Positions 43,039 to 52,202 of a DNA stretch of 64,000 nt are shown here, piece after piece; position 1 is the first letter of the stretch, and the number at the start of each line of letters is the position of its first letter. The position numbers and the translations under genes are program-made. The notes beneath the pieces are model-generated. The model searched no databases and had not been told where the DNA came from. It was given only the letters and a program-made list of their open reading frames with translations. Source of the DNA: Chloroflexota bacterium (lineage in GTDB: Bacteria > Chloroflexota > Anaerolineae > Anaerolineales > Villigracilaceae); contig VGNE01000005.1 of NCBI GenBank assembly GCA_016866215.1, forward strand, positions 1 through 64,000. The letters run 5' to 3'.

Positions 43039-43977
43039 CTACTTCTTGAAAAATTTCTTTGGGATATGATTCAAAACAATTGGCTCAAGTTGGTCAAGCG
43101 TTTGCATGTTAAGACAGTAGTGACAGCCTTCATGTATCTTACGCAAATCAGAACGACGAGCAAGCCAGCCTGCTCCATCTACGACATTGACGAACACCCT
43201 TTGGTTGTTTGGGTAGCGAACATTCTCGCCAACTATTTTTTGATACATGGCTTGTTGCTCATTGGCTCTGGTTGTCTGATTGCTTGAAGTGGTTTCCATG
43301 TACGAAACCATTACCATGACATAAGGCTCTTCAAGGGAAGGGATTGCATGGTCAATCTCCTTCCCGACCAGTTTTACTTGTCCATGTGCGTGTGTAACGC
43401 CAAACTTTTTCTGTACCTTATCAAGAATACCACTAACCTGACGTTCAACAAATGCACCCTTTTGGTCAGTATATTCACCTGCCAGTTTCTTTCGGACGAT
43501 ATTTCCAATCACATTTTGGTCACGAATGATTTCAGACCAATTTGCTGGAAGTGAAAGTTGGTCAAGGTAAAAGTCTGCAACTTGTTCTGTCAAAAGTCTG
43601 CTGTCTCTGCCTTCTAAAAATAAACGAGCGATTTGTTCGGCAAAAGCATCGTCCTTCTTGATTTTTTCATAAATTCTTGGCGCACTCCATTCGGGTCCGA
43701 AATCTTGTGCCGCGAATCTTTGCGCTGTGATGATTCTCAAAAACTTTTCCTGGGAGAGATTCGTTAGGGCAAGCAAAACTCCCAAGAAGTTTTCATCTTT
43801 TTGCAAAAACTGCTTCAGGTTTTGGGCGGGGTCTGCGCTGGACTCGAAATGCAAAAGTTCTGAAACAATGCCGCTCACTCGCTCGCGCATCAATTGTTCA
43901 AGTTCAGGAATCCTCAGCAAGGGCATACAAGTTCGGATGAAATCTTCAAATGATGGTTTTGCGACAGCCATTGCCAT
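43039..43977 (-). CDS. Probable type II restriction endonuclease
   Basis: A 312-residue protein encoded directly upstream of the methyltransferase. The N-terminal 180 residues are helical. The C-terminal half holds a likely nuclease core: VGKEIDHAIPSLEEPYVMVM then VSYMETTSSNQTTRANEQQA. An Asp followed by a beta strand fits the start of a PD-(D/E)xK fold, but the usual ExK is not evident and the Glu in YMETT may replace it. The end carries HEGCHYCLNM. The restriction role is inferred from context and this motif. It starts at ATG 43977, or at a second ATG two codons in. Confidence 0.6.
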   Translation of the reverse strand: MAMAVAKPSFEDFIRTCMPLLRIPELEQLMRERVSGIVSELLHFESSADPAQNLKQFLQKDENFLGVLLALTNLSQEKFLRIITAQRFAAQDFGPEWSAPRIYEKIKKDDAFAEQIARLFLEGRDSRLLTEQVADFYLDQLSLPANWSEIIRDQNVIGNIVRKKLAGEYTDQKGAFVERQVSGILDKVQKKFGVTHAHGQVKLVGKEIDHAIPSLEEPYVMVMVSYMETTSSNQTTRANEQQAMYQKIVGENVRYPNNQRVFVNVVDGAGWLARRSDLRKIHEGCHYCLNMQTLDQLEPIVLNHIPKKFFKK

Positions 43978-44107
43978 AAAAAGTGTCTTCTTTTTTGATT
44001 ATATCAATTTTATTCAATTTTGGCACATATGTTCGATATGATTTTCAACGCAGAATCATCCACCTGTAGCCTCTTGGACAAATACCTTTGCTATCGGGAA
44101 AACGGCT

Positions 44108-44746
44108 TTACTCAATCAACCCATGCTCGCGCGCATACCTCACCAGTTCCACGCGGCTTTGCAGACCAAGTTTCCCGCATAAATTAGCGCGGTGGCTTTC
44201 CGCCGTGCGGATGCTGATATTCAACTCTTCACCGATCTGCTTATTGGTATAACCCTGTACGATCAGTTTGAGCACTTCGATCTCGCGCGGTGTCAGTGTT
44301 TCGGCAGATTTTGGTGCCGCGATAACGGCGGGTACTTCATCCTTTAAGAGCAGGCGAAGCATGGAGGGATCAACGTACAGGTCGCCGCGCAGGATGGTGC
44401 GGATGGCGGAAATCAACTCGGTCTCGGCGGCATGCTTCAAGATATAGCCGCCTGCCCCAGCTCTGAGCGCCTCTTTCAACAACGCCTGATCTTCATGAAT
44501 GGTCAGGATTAAGATATGCAGGGAGGGAAACTGCGGTTTGATTCTCCTTGTGATCGAAATCCCATCCAGGTCGGGCATGCTGATATCGAGCACCAGCACG
44601 TCAGGCTGAGTCTTCGCGACCAGATCAAGCGTTTCGTATCCGCCCGTTGCTTCGCCGACCAGTTCCATCGTGGTTTCGGTATGGATCAGCACGCGCAATC
44701 CCGCACGGACAATGGCGTGGTCGTCTGCGATCAAAACCCTAATCAT
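44108..44746 (-). CDS. NarL/FixJ-type response regulator
   Basis: A 212-residue regulator. The receiver has LIADDHAIVRAGL, phospho-acceptor Asp54 in VLVLDISMPDLDG and the Lys in YILKHA. A canonical LuxR HTH follows (LTPREIEVLKLIVQGYTNKQ, SIRTAESHRANLCGKLGL). The gene overlaps the kinase gene by eight bases. Targets are not evident, and no operator-like repeat was seen nearby. Confidence 0.92.
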   Translation of the reverse strand: MIRVLIADDHAIVRAGLRVLIHTETTMELVGEATGGYETLDLVAKTQPDVLVLDISMPDLDGISITRRIKPQFPSLHILILTIHEDQALLKEALRAGAGGYILKHAAETELISAIRTILRGDLYVDPSMLRLLLKDEVPAVIAAPKSAETLTPREIEVLKLIVQGYTNKQIGEELNISIRTAESHRANLCGKLGLQSRVELVRYAREHGLIE

Positions 44747-46793
44747 TGCAAGGCACCTCCACTTTGACCGTTGTCCCTTTTCCGGGCGAACTCTCGATGG
44801 TGAACGTCCCGCCCAGCATCTCGACCCGTTCCCTCATGCCGAACAATCCGATCTGATCTTCCGCCATCGCTGAAGCGGGAATGAAACCGACGCCATCGTC
44901 CTCAACAATTACACTCAAACATTTCGTCGTCCGGCTCAGCAATACGTCCACGCGCGTGGCTTTGGCGTGGAGCATCACATTCGTAAGCGATTCTTGAACG
45001 ATGCGAAATAATGCGGTCTCTATTTCGATGGGCAGCCGTTTATCGTTAATACCCACCGTTTCGAACTCGATCTTTACATTATTCTGGCGGCTGAATTCCT
45101 GGATGAATTGTCCGAGCGCTGTCACGAGTCCAAGATGATCGAGACTCGCAGGTCGAAGGTTGACCGCAAGGCGATGCAGGTTTTCCTGGATCATATTGGC
45201 GGTTCGTTTCAACTCGGCGGCGCGCACATGGATCGCGGCGGGATCGTTTGCATCGCGTTCAAGCAGTCCGAGCTGAACTGTCAACGCGGCGAGCAGTTGT
45301 CCTGATTCGTCGTGCAATTCGCGGGAAAGATGGAGGCGCTCCTCCTCCTGCGCCTTTATCAAACGCTGAGAGAGAGCGTGCAACTGGCGATTGGTCATCC
45401 GCACCTCGTCTAACAGCCACGCGTTTTGAATCGCGACAGCCGCCAGATTGACAAAAGACTGGATCAGAATTCGCTTGTCTTCCGAAAAGAAATCCCTGCG
45501 CTTGCTGAGCATCTTCAGCGCGCCGATGGGCTGATTGCTGAACGTCAGCGGAAACGCCGCATACGTCTGATAGGTCGCGTCCATCCCATCGGAAACGCTG
45601 TCCATCATTTCAATAAAAACGCCCTGCAATTGGGATTGCGGCTCGCGTTCCCACTTCTTTTTTTGGATGACCACCGCCTCGACGGGCATCCCGTGGACGG
45701 CGGACGTACGCGGCTCGCCACCCTCGCGGCAGGGCGCGTCGATCCAAGCAACGTCCAAGCCCAAACGCGTCACCGCCAAACGACAGATGATGTGATAAAT
45801 ACTGGCGACCTCGAAGTTATCCAGAAATATCCCCGATGAATCGTTCAATGTGGACAATTCCTCGGCTCGCTGCTGCAATGCCTCGGCTGCATTCCGCCGC
45901 TCGATGGTCGCTGCGGCAAGGATCAGCGCGGTCAATGAGACGACCGCTGTAAAAGTCTGCAAAAGGACGAGGCTATCGTTCATCGACTCGAGCGAGAACG
46001 GCCCCAATCCCTGCACCGTCCCCCAAATGGCAATCCCCGAAACGACGAAGATAGCGAGCGTCGCCCCATGCTGTTCCAATCGCAACGCCGCCCAGATGAT
46101 GAACGGGAAGACCAGATAGATCAAAGCCTGATGGAAGATTCCGTCGGGCGGCTCGCTGCCGAAAACGTACCAGGTCACAGATGCCAGCAAGATAAGAAGT
46201 ATGAAACCCTCCCAATACTGGATGCTTCGTGACCTAAGCGAGGGCAAGTGCGTCCAGACCAGCAAGGCTGGCGTGACAACGAGCGCGCCAAGCAGGTTGC
46301 CAATCCACCACGTGGACCAAATCGCCCAAAACACCGACGGTTCCGCCTGCCTCGCAAACATCAATGTATACGTTCCAATCGTAGCGCTGATGGCGGCGCT
46401 GAACAAGGAAACGACTCCCAACCCTACTACATCACGAATCCGATCCATGGAATTATGGAAGTTAACGACGCGTTTTAGCAAATATGCCCCTGTGAGCGCC
46501 TCGAGCGTATTACCTATCGCAAGCCCCACTGCAACGACAGGATCCGCACCCGTGAACAGCGACCCAAATAAAACGCCAATGCTGATCCCAGGCCAAACGT
46601 TGAATCCAAAAACCAGAAGCGCAGCAAGCGCGATTCCTGTCGGCGGCCAGACTGGCGACGTGTTGAATTGCACGTACGCCATCTTCAGTCCCACCCGCGC
46701 GATGAGGTGGTAAATTATTGCCAGGGCAAGGATTTTTAGCAAATAGATTGCCACGGATTTGGGGGCCGGCAAAATGGATTTCATCGAAGACAT
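44739..46793 (-). CDS. MASE1-domain sensor histidine kinase
   Basis: A 684-residue membrane kinase. Residues 1-300 form a MASE1 domain with about eight membrane segments (FNTSPVWPPTGIALAALLVF is its hallmark). A GAF domain follows at about 315-450, then a HisKA_3 helix with SRELHDESGQLLAALTVQLG (phosphorylated His in ELHDE) and an HATPase domain ending in GMRERVEMLGGTFTIESSPG. The signal is unknown. It is co-transcribed with the NarL-type regulator and diverges from the operon starting at 47206. Confidence 0.92.
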   Translation of the reverse strand: MSSMKSILPAPKSVAIYLLKILALAIIYHLIARVGLKMAYVQFNTSPVWPPTGIALAALLVFGFNVWPGISIGVLFGSLFTGADPVVAVGLAIGNTLEALTGAYLLKRVVNFHNSMDRIRDVVGLGVVSLFSAAISATIGTYTLMFARQAEPSVFWAIWSTWWIGNLLGALVVTPALLVWTHLPSLRSRSIQYWEGFILLILLASVTWYVFGSEPPDGIFHQALIYLVFPFIIWAALRLEQHGATLAIFVVSGIAIWGTVQGLGPFSLESMNDSLVLLQTFTAVVSLTALILAAATIERRNAAEALQQRAEELSTLNDSSGIFLDNFEVASIYHIICRLAVTRLGLDVAWIDAPCREGGEPRTSAVHGMPVEAVVIQKKKWEREPQSQLQGVFIEMMDSVSDGMDATYQTYAAFPLTFSNQPIGALKMLSKRRDFFSEDKRILIQSFVNLAAVAIQNAWLLDEVRMTNRQLHALSQRLIKAQEEERLHLSRELHDESGQLLAALTVQLGLLERDANDPAAIHVRAAELKRTANMIQENLHRLAVNLRPASLDHLGLVTALGQFIQEFSRQNNVKIEFETVGINDKRLPIEIETALFRIVQESLTNVMLHAKATRVDVLLSRTTKCLSVIVEDDGVGFIPASAMAEDQIGLFGMRERVEMLGGTFTIESSPGKGTTVKVEVPCND

Positions 46794-47205
46794 TATACGA
46801 CGAGCAACCAGATACGAAACTTAAAAGGTATCCTTTCTTGAAATGACAAAAATCCCCAAATTTGTGAACTTATCCCCTCGTTTTCCAAAACAGTCTACCC
46901 AATTAAAATATCGGTTAGTGTTTTCGTAGATTTTCGAAGGGTGATGGTTTACAAGAAAAGTCATTACATTCATACCTTCCCTCATCTGCTGAACAATCTA
47001 CAATTCGCACTCGCATGAAGTATCGGTTTCTTTCGTTACGTAACTTGCTCGCCCCCATTCTACATTCTGCTATGATCGCCCTGGGTGGCGCAATTCCAGG
47101 TTCCGATTCAAAGACTATAGCGAAAGCATTTCCTGACTAATCCTTGGTGTATTCAGCGATTCCCAGTTGGATGCACTTTTTTATGTGTTGAAAGGAGCAA
47201 AAATC
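46794..47205. other. 412-base divergent intergenic region
   Basis: The region separates the minus-strand kinase operon from the plus-strand flavodoxin operon, so it must hold both promoters. No strong -35/-10 pair, hairpin or coding sequence was identified; a TATGAT at 47071-47076 is a possible -10 box. Confidence 0.4.
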
Positions 47206-47727
47206 TTGAAACAAAAAATCCTGGTTACCTACGCCAGCCGCTTCGGTTCCACCGAAGGTGTGGCACAAGCCATTGGAAAAACACTGTCTGAAGCCGGCGC
47301 AGATGTGGATGTCCTACCCATGAGCGGGGTTAAGGATCTATCCATATACAAGTCCGTCGTGGCAGGCAGTGCCATCAATGGCGGTGCATGGCTTCCGGAA
47401 GCCATGCAGTTTGTACGCGCACATCAAGCCGAGTTGAAACACAAACCGTTTGCCTCATTCTTAGTTTGCATGACGCTGACCATGAAAAACGGCGAGCAAT
47501 ATCGCAGTCATGTCTCCTCATGGCTGGAGCCTGTCCGCGCGTTGGTGAGACCCGTGAGTGAAGGCTTGTTCGCAGGTAGGTTGGACATCCGCAAAATTCC
47601 CTCATTCAGCGACCGCCTGAAATTTCGATTGAGCGTTTTGTTCGGTGTCTGGAAGGAAGGCGACCATCGCGATTGGGACGCCATCCAAAAATGGGCAAGA
47701 GAGTTGAAACTGTTGTTTACAAAATGA
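47206..47727 (+). CDS. Flavodoxin-fold protein (HemG-like)
   Basis: A 173-residue flavodoxin-domain protein. The FMN phosphate loop is TYASRFGSTEGVAQAIG, followed by VVAGSAINGGAWLPEAMQFV, the pattern of menaquinone-dependent protoporphyrinogen oxidase HemG and related flavodoxins. The TTG at 47206 is chosen as start because AAAGGAG precedes it by nine bases and the family begins KQKILVTYAS. It is the first gene of an eight-gene operon without other haem genes, so a general electron-transfer role is as likely as haem synthesis. Confidence 0.8.
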   Translation: MKQKILVTYASRFGSTEGVAQAIGKTLSEAGADVDVLPMSGVKDLSIYKSVVAGSAINGGAWLPEAMQFVRAHQAELKHKPFASFLVCMTLTMKNGEQYRSHVSSWLEPVRALVRPVSEGLFAGRLDIRKIPSFSDRLKFRLSVLFGVWKEGDHRDWDAIQKWARELKLLFTK

Positions 47728-47776
47728 TAAGAGAATCACAAATGCCTTGAATTCAAACGAGAAGGAAAGGATGCAT

Positions 47777-48409
47777 ATGAAATCTACCCGAGTTTTGTTC
47801 GAAACCATCGTCGTCGGCGTCATTACCCTGACGGGTATGTTATTCATTCCATCTGCAAAACTCCTTTTTGCCATGCTCCCGGTGGCATACCTGCTCATCG
47901 AACGTCGCCTCCGCAAACGGACGTGGGGCGATTTGGGCTTCAATGGTCGAATCTTCTGGGCGGATTTGCGCGTCAACTGGATTTTGTTCGTGTTCATGGG
48001 ATTCGTGATCCAACCTGCAACAGCACTATGGGCAAAAACATATTTTCCTGAATTCCTGGCGCACGTCCAGGCGCGGCTGCCTTTCGAGAATGGGCTGGGC
48101 TGGGGAATCCTCCTGCCGCTGCTCGCGATTTCACTTATCGGCGAGGAGATGACATATCGCACGCTGATCCAGGGTCGGCTGTCCCAGTTCATTGGAACGC
48201 CGGCGGGAATTGGTGTGGCTTCGCTTCTGTTTGGGTTGGCGCACTTCGTGCCGGGACCGGGTATCGTCGTGTTGACCGATGTCGGTCTGATCGTTGTCTC
48301 CTCCCTGTTTTATGGCGTGTTGTTTGCCCGCTGTAACAACCTGTGGGTCGTCTGGCTGGCTCACCTGTTGGGCGATATTTTTGGGTTGATCATTTTGGCT
48401 ACGGTCTAA
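47777..48409 (+). CDS. CPBP-family intramembrane metalloprotease
   Basis: A protein of about 210 residues with six to seven membrane segments and CPBP motifs: GEEMTYRTLIQGRL supplies the Glu pair and Arg, FGLAHFVPGPG the first His, and VWLAHLLGDIFG the last motif. The ATG at 47777 follows AGGAAAGG. It is the second such protease in the window and is not closely similar to the one at 8365-9069. It lies 49 bases after the flavodoxin. Substrate unknown. Confidence 0.85.
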   Translation: MKSTRVLFETIVVGVITLTGMLFIPSAKLLFAMLPVAYLLIERRLRKRTWGDLGFNGRIFWADLRVNWILFVFMGFVIQPATALWAKTYFPEFLAHVQARLPFENGLGWGILLPLLAISLIGEEMTYRTLIQGRLSQFIGTPAGIGVASLLFGLAHFVPGPGIVVLTDVGLIVVSSLFYGVLFARCNNLWVVWLAHLLGDIFGLIILATV

Positions 48410-48411
48410 CG

Positions 48412-49674
48412 ATGATGCATATCACCATCTTCGGCGCGGGTTCCCAGGGCGATATTCAACCCTGCTTGCGTCTTGGGAAAGGTTTGCAGAACTCTGGCTT
48501 TCAGATTCTTTTGGCGGCTCCGCAAAATTTTGCCGGGTTGATCGGCGAGCAAGGCGTGCCGTTTTATTCATTACGCGGCGATGTGCAAAAAATCATGTCG
48601 AGCGAGACGGGGCAAAGTTTCATGGAAAACGGCAACACAAACTTGTTTCAATCCATTCGCGCCATGCGAAAGATGGTTGGGCAGGTCGCCATTCAAATGG
48701 CGGAGGATGTGTTGGATGCCTGCCGCGATGCCAGTGCGCTTATCACGCTGGCGGTCTTTGCCCCGTTTGGAAAGACGATTGCCGAGATCTGCGGTATCCC
48801 GCTCATCCTTGTCGAGCCGACGCCCGTGCTCCCGACGCGCAACTTTCCCGCCCCAGGATGGATCGTGCAAAAGAATCTCGGTGGGATACACAATCGCCTA
48901 TCAGGCTTTGTCATGCTGAATGTCATCTGGCAATGGTATCGTCCTTTTGTGAACGAATTTCGTGAGCGCTTTGGTTTGCGGCGCATGAACGCCTCAGACT
49001 TTCATCACATTCTGAACTCCACTATTTTGCTGAGCGCCTACAGCCCGAAAGTGATTCCCCATCCGCGCGATTGGTCGGATAACGTCCATATCACAGGACA
49101 CTGGTTTCAAGATTCGCAATCCGTCTGGCAGCCTTCTGTTGAGTTGGAAAATTTTCTCGCACAAGGGGAATCGCCTGTGTATGTTGGGTTTGGCAGTATG
49201 GCAGGGTGCGATCCTGAACGTCTCACCGCGCTTGTGCTTGAAGCGTTATCGAAGAGCGGTCAACGCGGCGTGCTTGCGACAGGATGGGGAGGCTTGAACA
49301 CCACGAACGCGCCAAAGCATGTATTTGTGTTGGACTCTGCGCCGCATGGCTGGCTCTTCCCACGAATGTCGGCAGTTGTGCATCACGGCGGCGCAGGGAC
49401 GACCGCCGAGGGCTTGCGGGCAGGCATGCCAACTGTAATCGTTCCGTTTATTGTGGACCAACGCTTTTGGGGAGAGCGGTTGTATGAAATAGGCGTTGGG
49501 GTGAAGCCGATGCCAGCCAAAGGGTTGACGGCGGATAAATTGGCAGAATCAATTCACAGGGCGGTAAGCGAAGCGCAGATCAGGCAAAGAGCCGAGTCGC
49601 TTGGGAAGATGATCCGCTCGGAGGATGGCATCGGCAATGCGGTGAAAATCGTCACGCATTATTTGGGAGCATGA
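48412..49674 (+). CDS. MGT-like glycosyltransferase (GT1/UGT family)
   Basis: A protein of about 420 residues with the two-Rossmann GT-B layout. The N-terminal acceptor half starts HITIFGAGSQGDIQPCLRLG. The donor half carries VYVGFGSMAG and the signature HHGGAGTTAEGLRAGMPTVI-VPFIVDQRFWGERL. These enzymes glycosylate sterols, lipids or natural products using a nucleotide sugar. The start (ATG at 48412 or 48415) is three to six bases after the previous stop, so translation is probably coupled. The next gene begins one base after its stop. Confidence 0.9.
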   Translation: MMHITIFGAGSQGDIQPCLRLGKGLQNSGFQILLAAPQNFAGLIGEQGVPFYSLRGDVQKIMSSETGQSFMENGNTNLFQSIRAMRKMVGQVAIQMAEDVLDACRDASALITLAVFAPFGKTIAEICGIPLILVEPTPVLPTRNFPAPGWIVQKNLGGIHNRLSGFVMLNVIWQWYRPFVNEFRERFGLRRMNASDFHHILNSTILLSAYSPKVIPHPRDWSDNVHITGHWFQDSQSVWQPSVELENFLAQGESPVYVGFGSMAGCDPERLTALVLEALSKSGQRGVLATGWGGLNTTNAPKHVFVLDSAPHGWLFPRMSAVVHHGGAGTTAEGLRAGMPTVIVPFIVDQRFWGERLYEIGVGVKPMPAKGLTADKLAESIHRAVSEAQIRQRAESLGKMIRSEDGIGNAVKIVTHYLGA

Positions 49675-49675
49675 C

Positions 49676-50479
49676 ATGAGTGACAAGAGTTATCAACTCG
49701 TCCCCTTCCCCAAAATCCGCCGCTTGATGGTGGATGGCGGATACATGGCGCGCCAGAAGCATTTGATCCACGGCTTGGTGGAAATGGATGTCACTCACGC
49801 CCGTCGGATGATCCACGAACACAAGGCGCGGACAGAACAGGTGTTATCGTTCACCGCTTTCATCATAGCGTGCCTTGGACAGGTTGTGGATAGGAACAAG
49901 CACATGCAAGCCGTACGTACCTGGCGGGAAAAACTGGCGCTCTTCGATGACGTGGATGTGAACACGATGTTTGAGGTCGAAGTCGATGGTCGCAAGATCA
50001 TCCGCCCGCACATCATTCGGGCGGTGAATAGAAAGTCCCTGCGCGAAATCCATGACGAGATCAGAGCCTTTCAAAGCGATCACGAGCATGGACGGGAAGC
50101 GAAGTTTATTGACAGTTTCGTTCTTCTGCCTGCCTTCATCCGCCGATTCTTTTTGGGGATTCTATTCAAGAGTCCGCAGATGTTGAAAGAAATGAACGGC
50201 ACAGTCTCTTTGACCGCTGTGGGCATGTTCGGTAACGGCGGCGGTTGGGGCATCCCCGTTTCCAATCACACGCTTCAAATCACGTTGGGCGGACTGGCAG
50301 AGAAGCCTGTGCTGAATAACGGTCAACTGGAAAACCACGAGTTTCTATGTGTGACGATCAGCATCGACCACGATATTGTGGACGGCGCTCCTGCAACCCG
50401 CTTCATCCAAAGGTTGAAGGAACTGGTCGAAAGCGGTTATGGCATTGGAGAGTTCATCGAAAGAGCAGAGGCAAAATGA
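49676..50479 (+). CDS. Stand-alone 2-oxoacid dehydrogenase E2-type acyltransferase
   Basis: A 267-residue protein equal to the catalytic domain of dihydrolipoamide acyltransferase, without lipoyl or subunit-binding domains. The catalytic block is ISIDHDIVDGAPATRFIQRL (HxxxDG type). GTVSLTAVGMFGNGGGWGIP matches the substrate-channel region. No E1 or E3 gene is nearby, so it is not part of a dehydrogenase complex. Such free E2-like proteins probably transfer acyl groups to lipids or small molecules, in keeping with its neighbours, a glycosyltransferase and a methyltransferase. It overlaps the methyltransferase by ATGA. Confidence 0.85.
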   Translation: MSDKSYQLVPFPKIRRLMVDGGYMARQKHLIHGLVEMDVTHARRMIHEHKARTEQVLSFTAFIIACLGQVVDRNKHMQAVRTWREKLALFDDVDVNTMFEVEVDGRKIIRPHIIRAVNRKSLREIHDEIRAFQSDHEHGREAKFIDSFVLLPAFIRRFFLGILFKSPQMLKEMNGTVSLTAVGMFGNGGGWGIPVSNHTLQITLGGLAEKPVLNNGQLENHEFLCVTISIDHDIVDGAPATRFIQRLKELVESGYGIGEFIERAEAK

Positions 50480-51315
50480 ATATCGAGATCATCAAACAAC
50501 TGCAGGAAAAACCCGAGCCCTTCACCCCCGGCGAACCGCTCTTTTGGGATGACCCGCATATTTCGGCGCAGATGTTGAAATGGCATCTCAATCCGGAGAA
50601 TGACGTTGCCAGCCGCCGACCGGAAACGATTCAAAAATCGGTGAGTTGGCTGATCGCTTCCCTCGGACTTCAGGCGGGTGACTCCATCCTGGACCTGGGC
50701 TGCGGTCCAGGGCTTTATACAGCCCGTCTGGCGGAACGGGGCTTGCGCGTCACGGGTGTGGATTATTCCCACCGCTCGATTGAGCATGCAACGGAATTTG
50801 CCCGCCAGCACAATCTGGATATTCGCTACCGCTATCAGGATTACCTGACACTCGAGGATGAAAATCAATACGATGCGGCGCTCCTGATCTACGGCGACTT
50901 TTGTCCACTTTCACCCGAACAGCGCAGTAGACTGCTTGGAAACGTTCACTGTGCCCTCAAACCCGGCGGACATTTTGTCCTTGATGTAACCACACCCACC
51001 CATCGCAAAAAACACGGCAATCGCAATGGATGGTATGCAGTTGAGACCGGATTCTGGAAGCGGCGTCCGCACCTGGTTCTGGAGGAAGGGTTTGACTATC
51101 CCGAACAATCCATCTTTCTGGATCAAGCCATCGTGATCGAGGAAGGCGGCAAGGTCTCGGTATATCGCAATTGGTTTCAGGATTTCATACGCGAAACCAT
51201 CGCAAGCGAGTTGGAGGCTGGCGGCTTTACGGTGAAAAGCGTCTGGAACGATCTCACTGGAACTCCCTTCTCAGAAGATACCGAGTGGATCGGCATTGTC
51301 GCGCGAAAAAAATGA
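50476..51315 (+). CDS. Class I SAM-dependent methyltransferase
   Basis: A 279-residue methyltransferase with motif I ILDLGCGPGLYTARLAERG near residue 73 and acidic GVDYSHRSIEHA. The middle part reads YDAALLIYGDFCPLSPEQRS and LKPGGHFVLDVTTPTHRKK, followed by a C-terminal domain resembling small-molecule methyltransferases. The ATG at 50476 overlaps the acyltransferase stop. Substrate unknown; context suggests a lipid or secondary metabolite. Confidence 0.9.
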   Translation: MNIEIIKQLQEKPEPFTPGEPLFWDDPHISAQMLKWHLNPENDVASRRPETIQKSVSWLIASLGLQAGDSILDLGCGPGLYTARLAERGLRVTGVDYSHRSIEHATEFARQHNLDIRYRYQDYLTLEDENQYDAALLIYGDFCPLSPEQRSRLLGNVHCALKPGGHFVLDVTTPTHRKKHGNRNGWYAVETGFWKRRPHLVLEEGFDYPEQSIFLDQAIVIEEGGKVSVYRNWFQDFIRETIASELEAGGFTVKSVWNDLTGTPFSEDTEWIGIVARKK

Positions 51316-51441
51316 GCGATCGAGATGAGCAATATTGTGCCGTGCGCCGGGGATGATCCCTGAAAGAGAGGTGCACTCTGGCAATAATGAGCGTGTTTGT
51401 CTTTCGTTTTCTAAAATAAATCTTGCAGAAAGGTAACACAA

Positions 51442-52179
51442 ATGTCCGATCTGAAACAAAATGAAAGCCAATGGAAAAGTATTTATATCGTTGGCGGAAT
51501 TGCCGCCATCCTGTCGTTGGTCGCAGTCGTGCTGGATATCTTCATCGGCTCTGCAACGGGAGGGAACCTGTCAGAACTCCCGCAAACGGCAGTGGAGCGT
51601 TTCGCTCAATTTCAACAAAATGCCTGGCTGGGCTTGTATAACCTTGATCTGCTGAATACGGTCAATCAGTTGATTTCGATCCCGGTCTATTTCGCGTTAT
51701 ATGCCGCCCTTCGCAAAACAAACAAGCCGTATGCCTTGCTTGCGCTCATCATCTTCCTGCATGGTACCGCCATCTTCGTATCCAACAACACCGCCCTCCC
51801 GATGTTGGAGTTAAGCAGGAAGTATGCCCTTGCGGATGAAATGCAAAAGTCTTTGCTTGCTGCCGCTGGTGAAGCCATGCTGGTCCGCGGCGAACATGGC
51901 AGTTTGGGTGTGTTTTTTAGCTTCCTCCTGCCGACCCTTTCCGCGTTGGTCTTTTCCTTTGTGATGTTACAGGGAAATGTGTTTAGCAAGGCAAATGCCT
52001 ATGTCGGCATCCTTGGCAATGCCTTGATGCTGGTCTATATCCTGTTGGTCACCTTTGCGCCAACCGTCAAGAACATGGCAATGGCGTTTGCCATGCCCGG
52101 CGGGCTGCTGCTCCTGGCATGGATGGTTATGCTCACCCTTCGTTTATTTCGTTTGGGAACTTCACGGGATGACAGCTAG
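51442..52179 (+). CDS. DUF4386-like membrane protein
   Basis: A 245-residue membrane protein with six predicted segments, starting IYIVGGIAAILSLVAVVLDI and ending GGLLLLAWMVMLTLRLFRLG. The layout and the loop between segments 1 and 2 (LGLYNLDLLNTVNQLISIPV) resemble DUF4386 proteins, which have no known function. It has AGAAAGG about 10 bases before the ATG and lies 126 bases after the methyltransferase, the largest gap in the operon. Confidence 0.7.
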   Translation: MSDLKQNESQWKSIYIVGGIAAILSLVAVVLDIFIGSATGGNLSELPQTAVERFAQFQQNAWLGLYNLDLLNTVNQLISIPVYFALYAALRKTNKPYALLALIIFLHGTAIFVSNNTALPMLELSRKYALADEMQKSLLAAAGEAMLVRGEHGSLGVFFSFLLPTLSALVFSFVMLQGNVFSKANAYVGILGNALMLVYILLVTFAPTVKNMAMAFAMPGGLLLLAWMVMLTLRLFRLGTSRDDS

Positions 52180-52202
52180 CCGTTCCTACACAAAGAGAGA
52201 AA

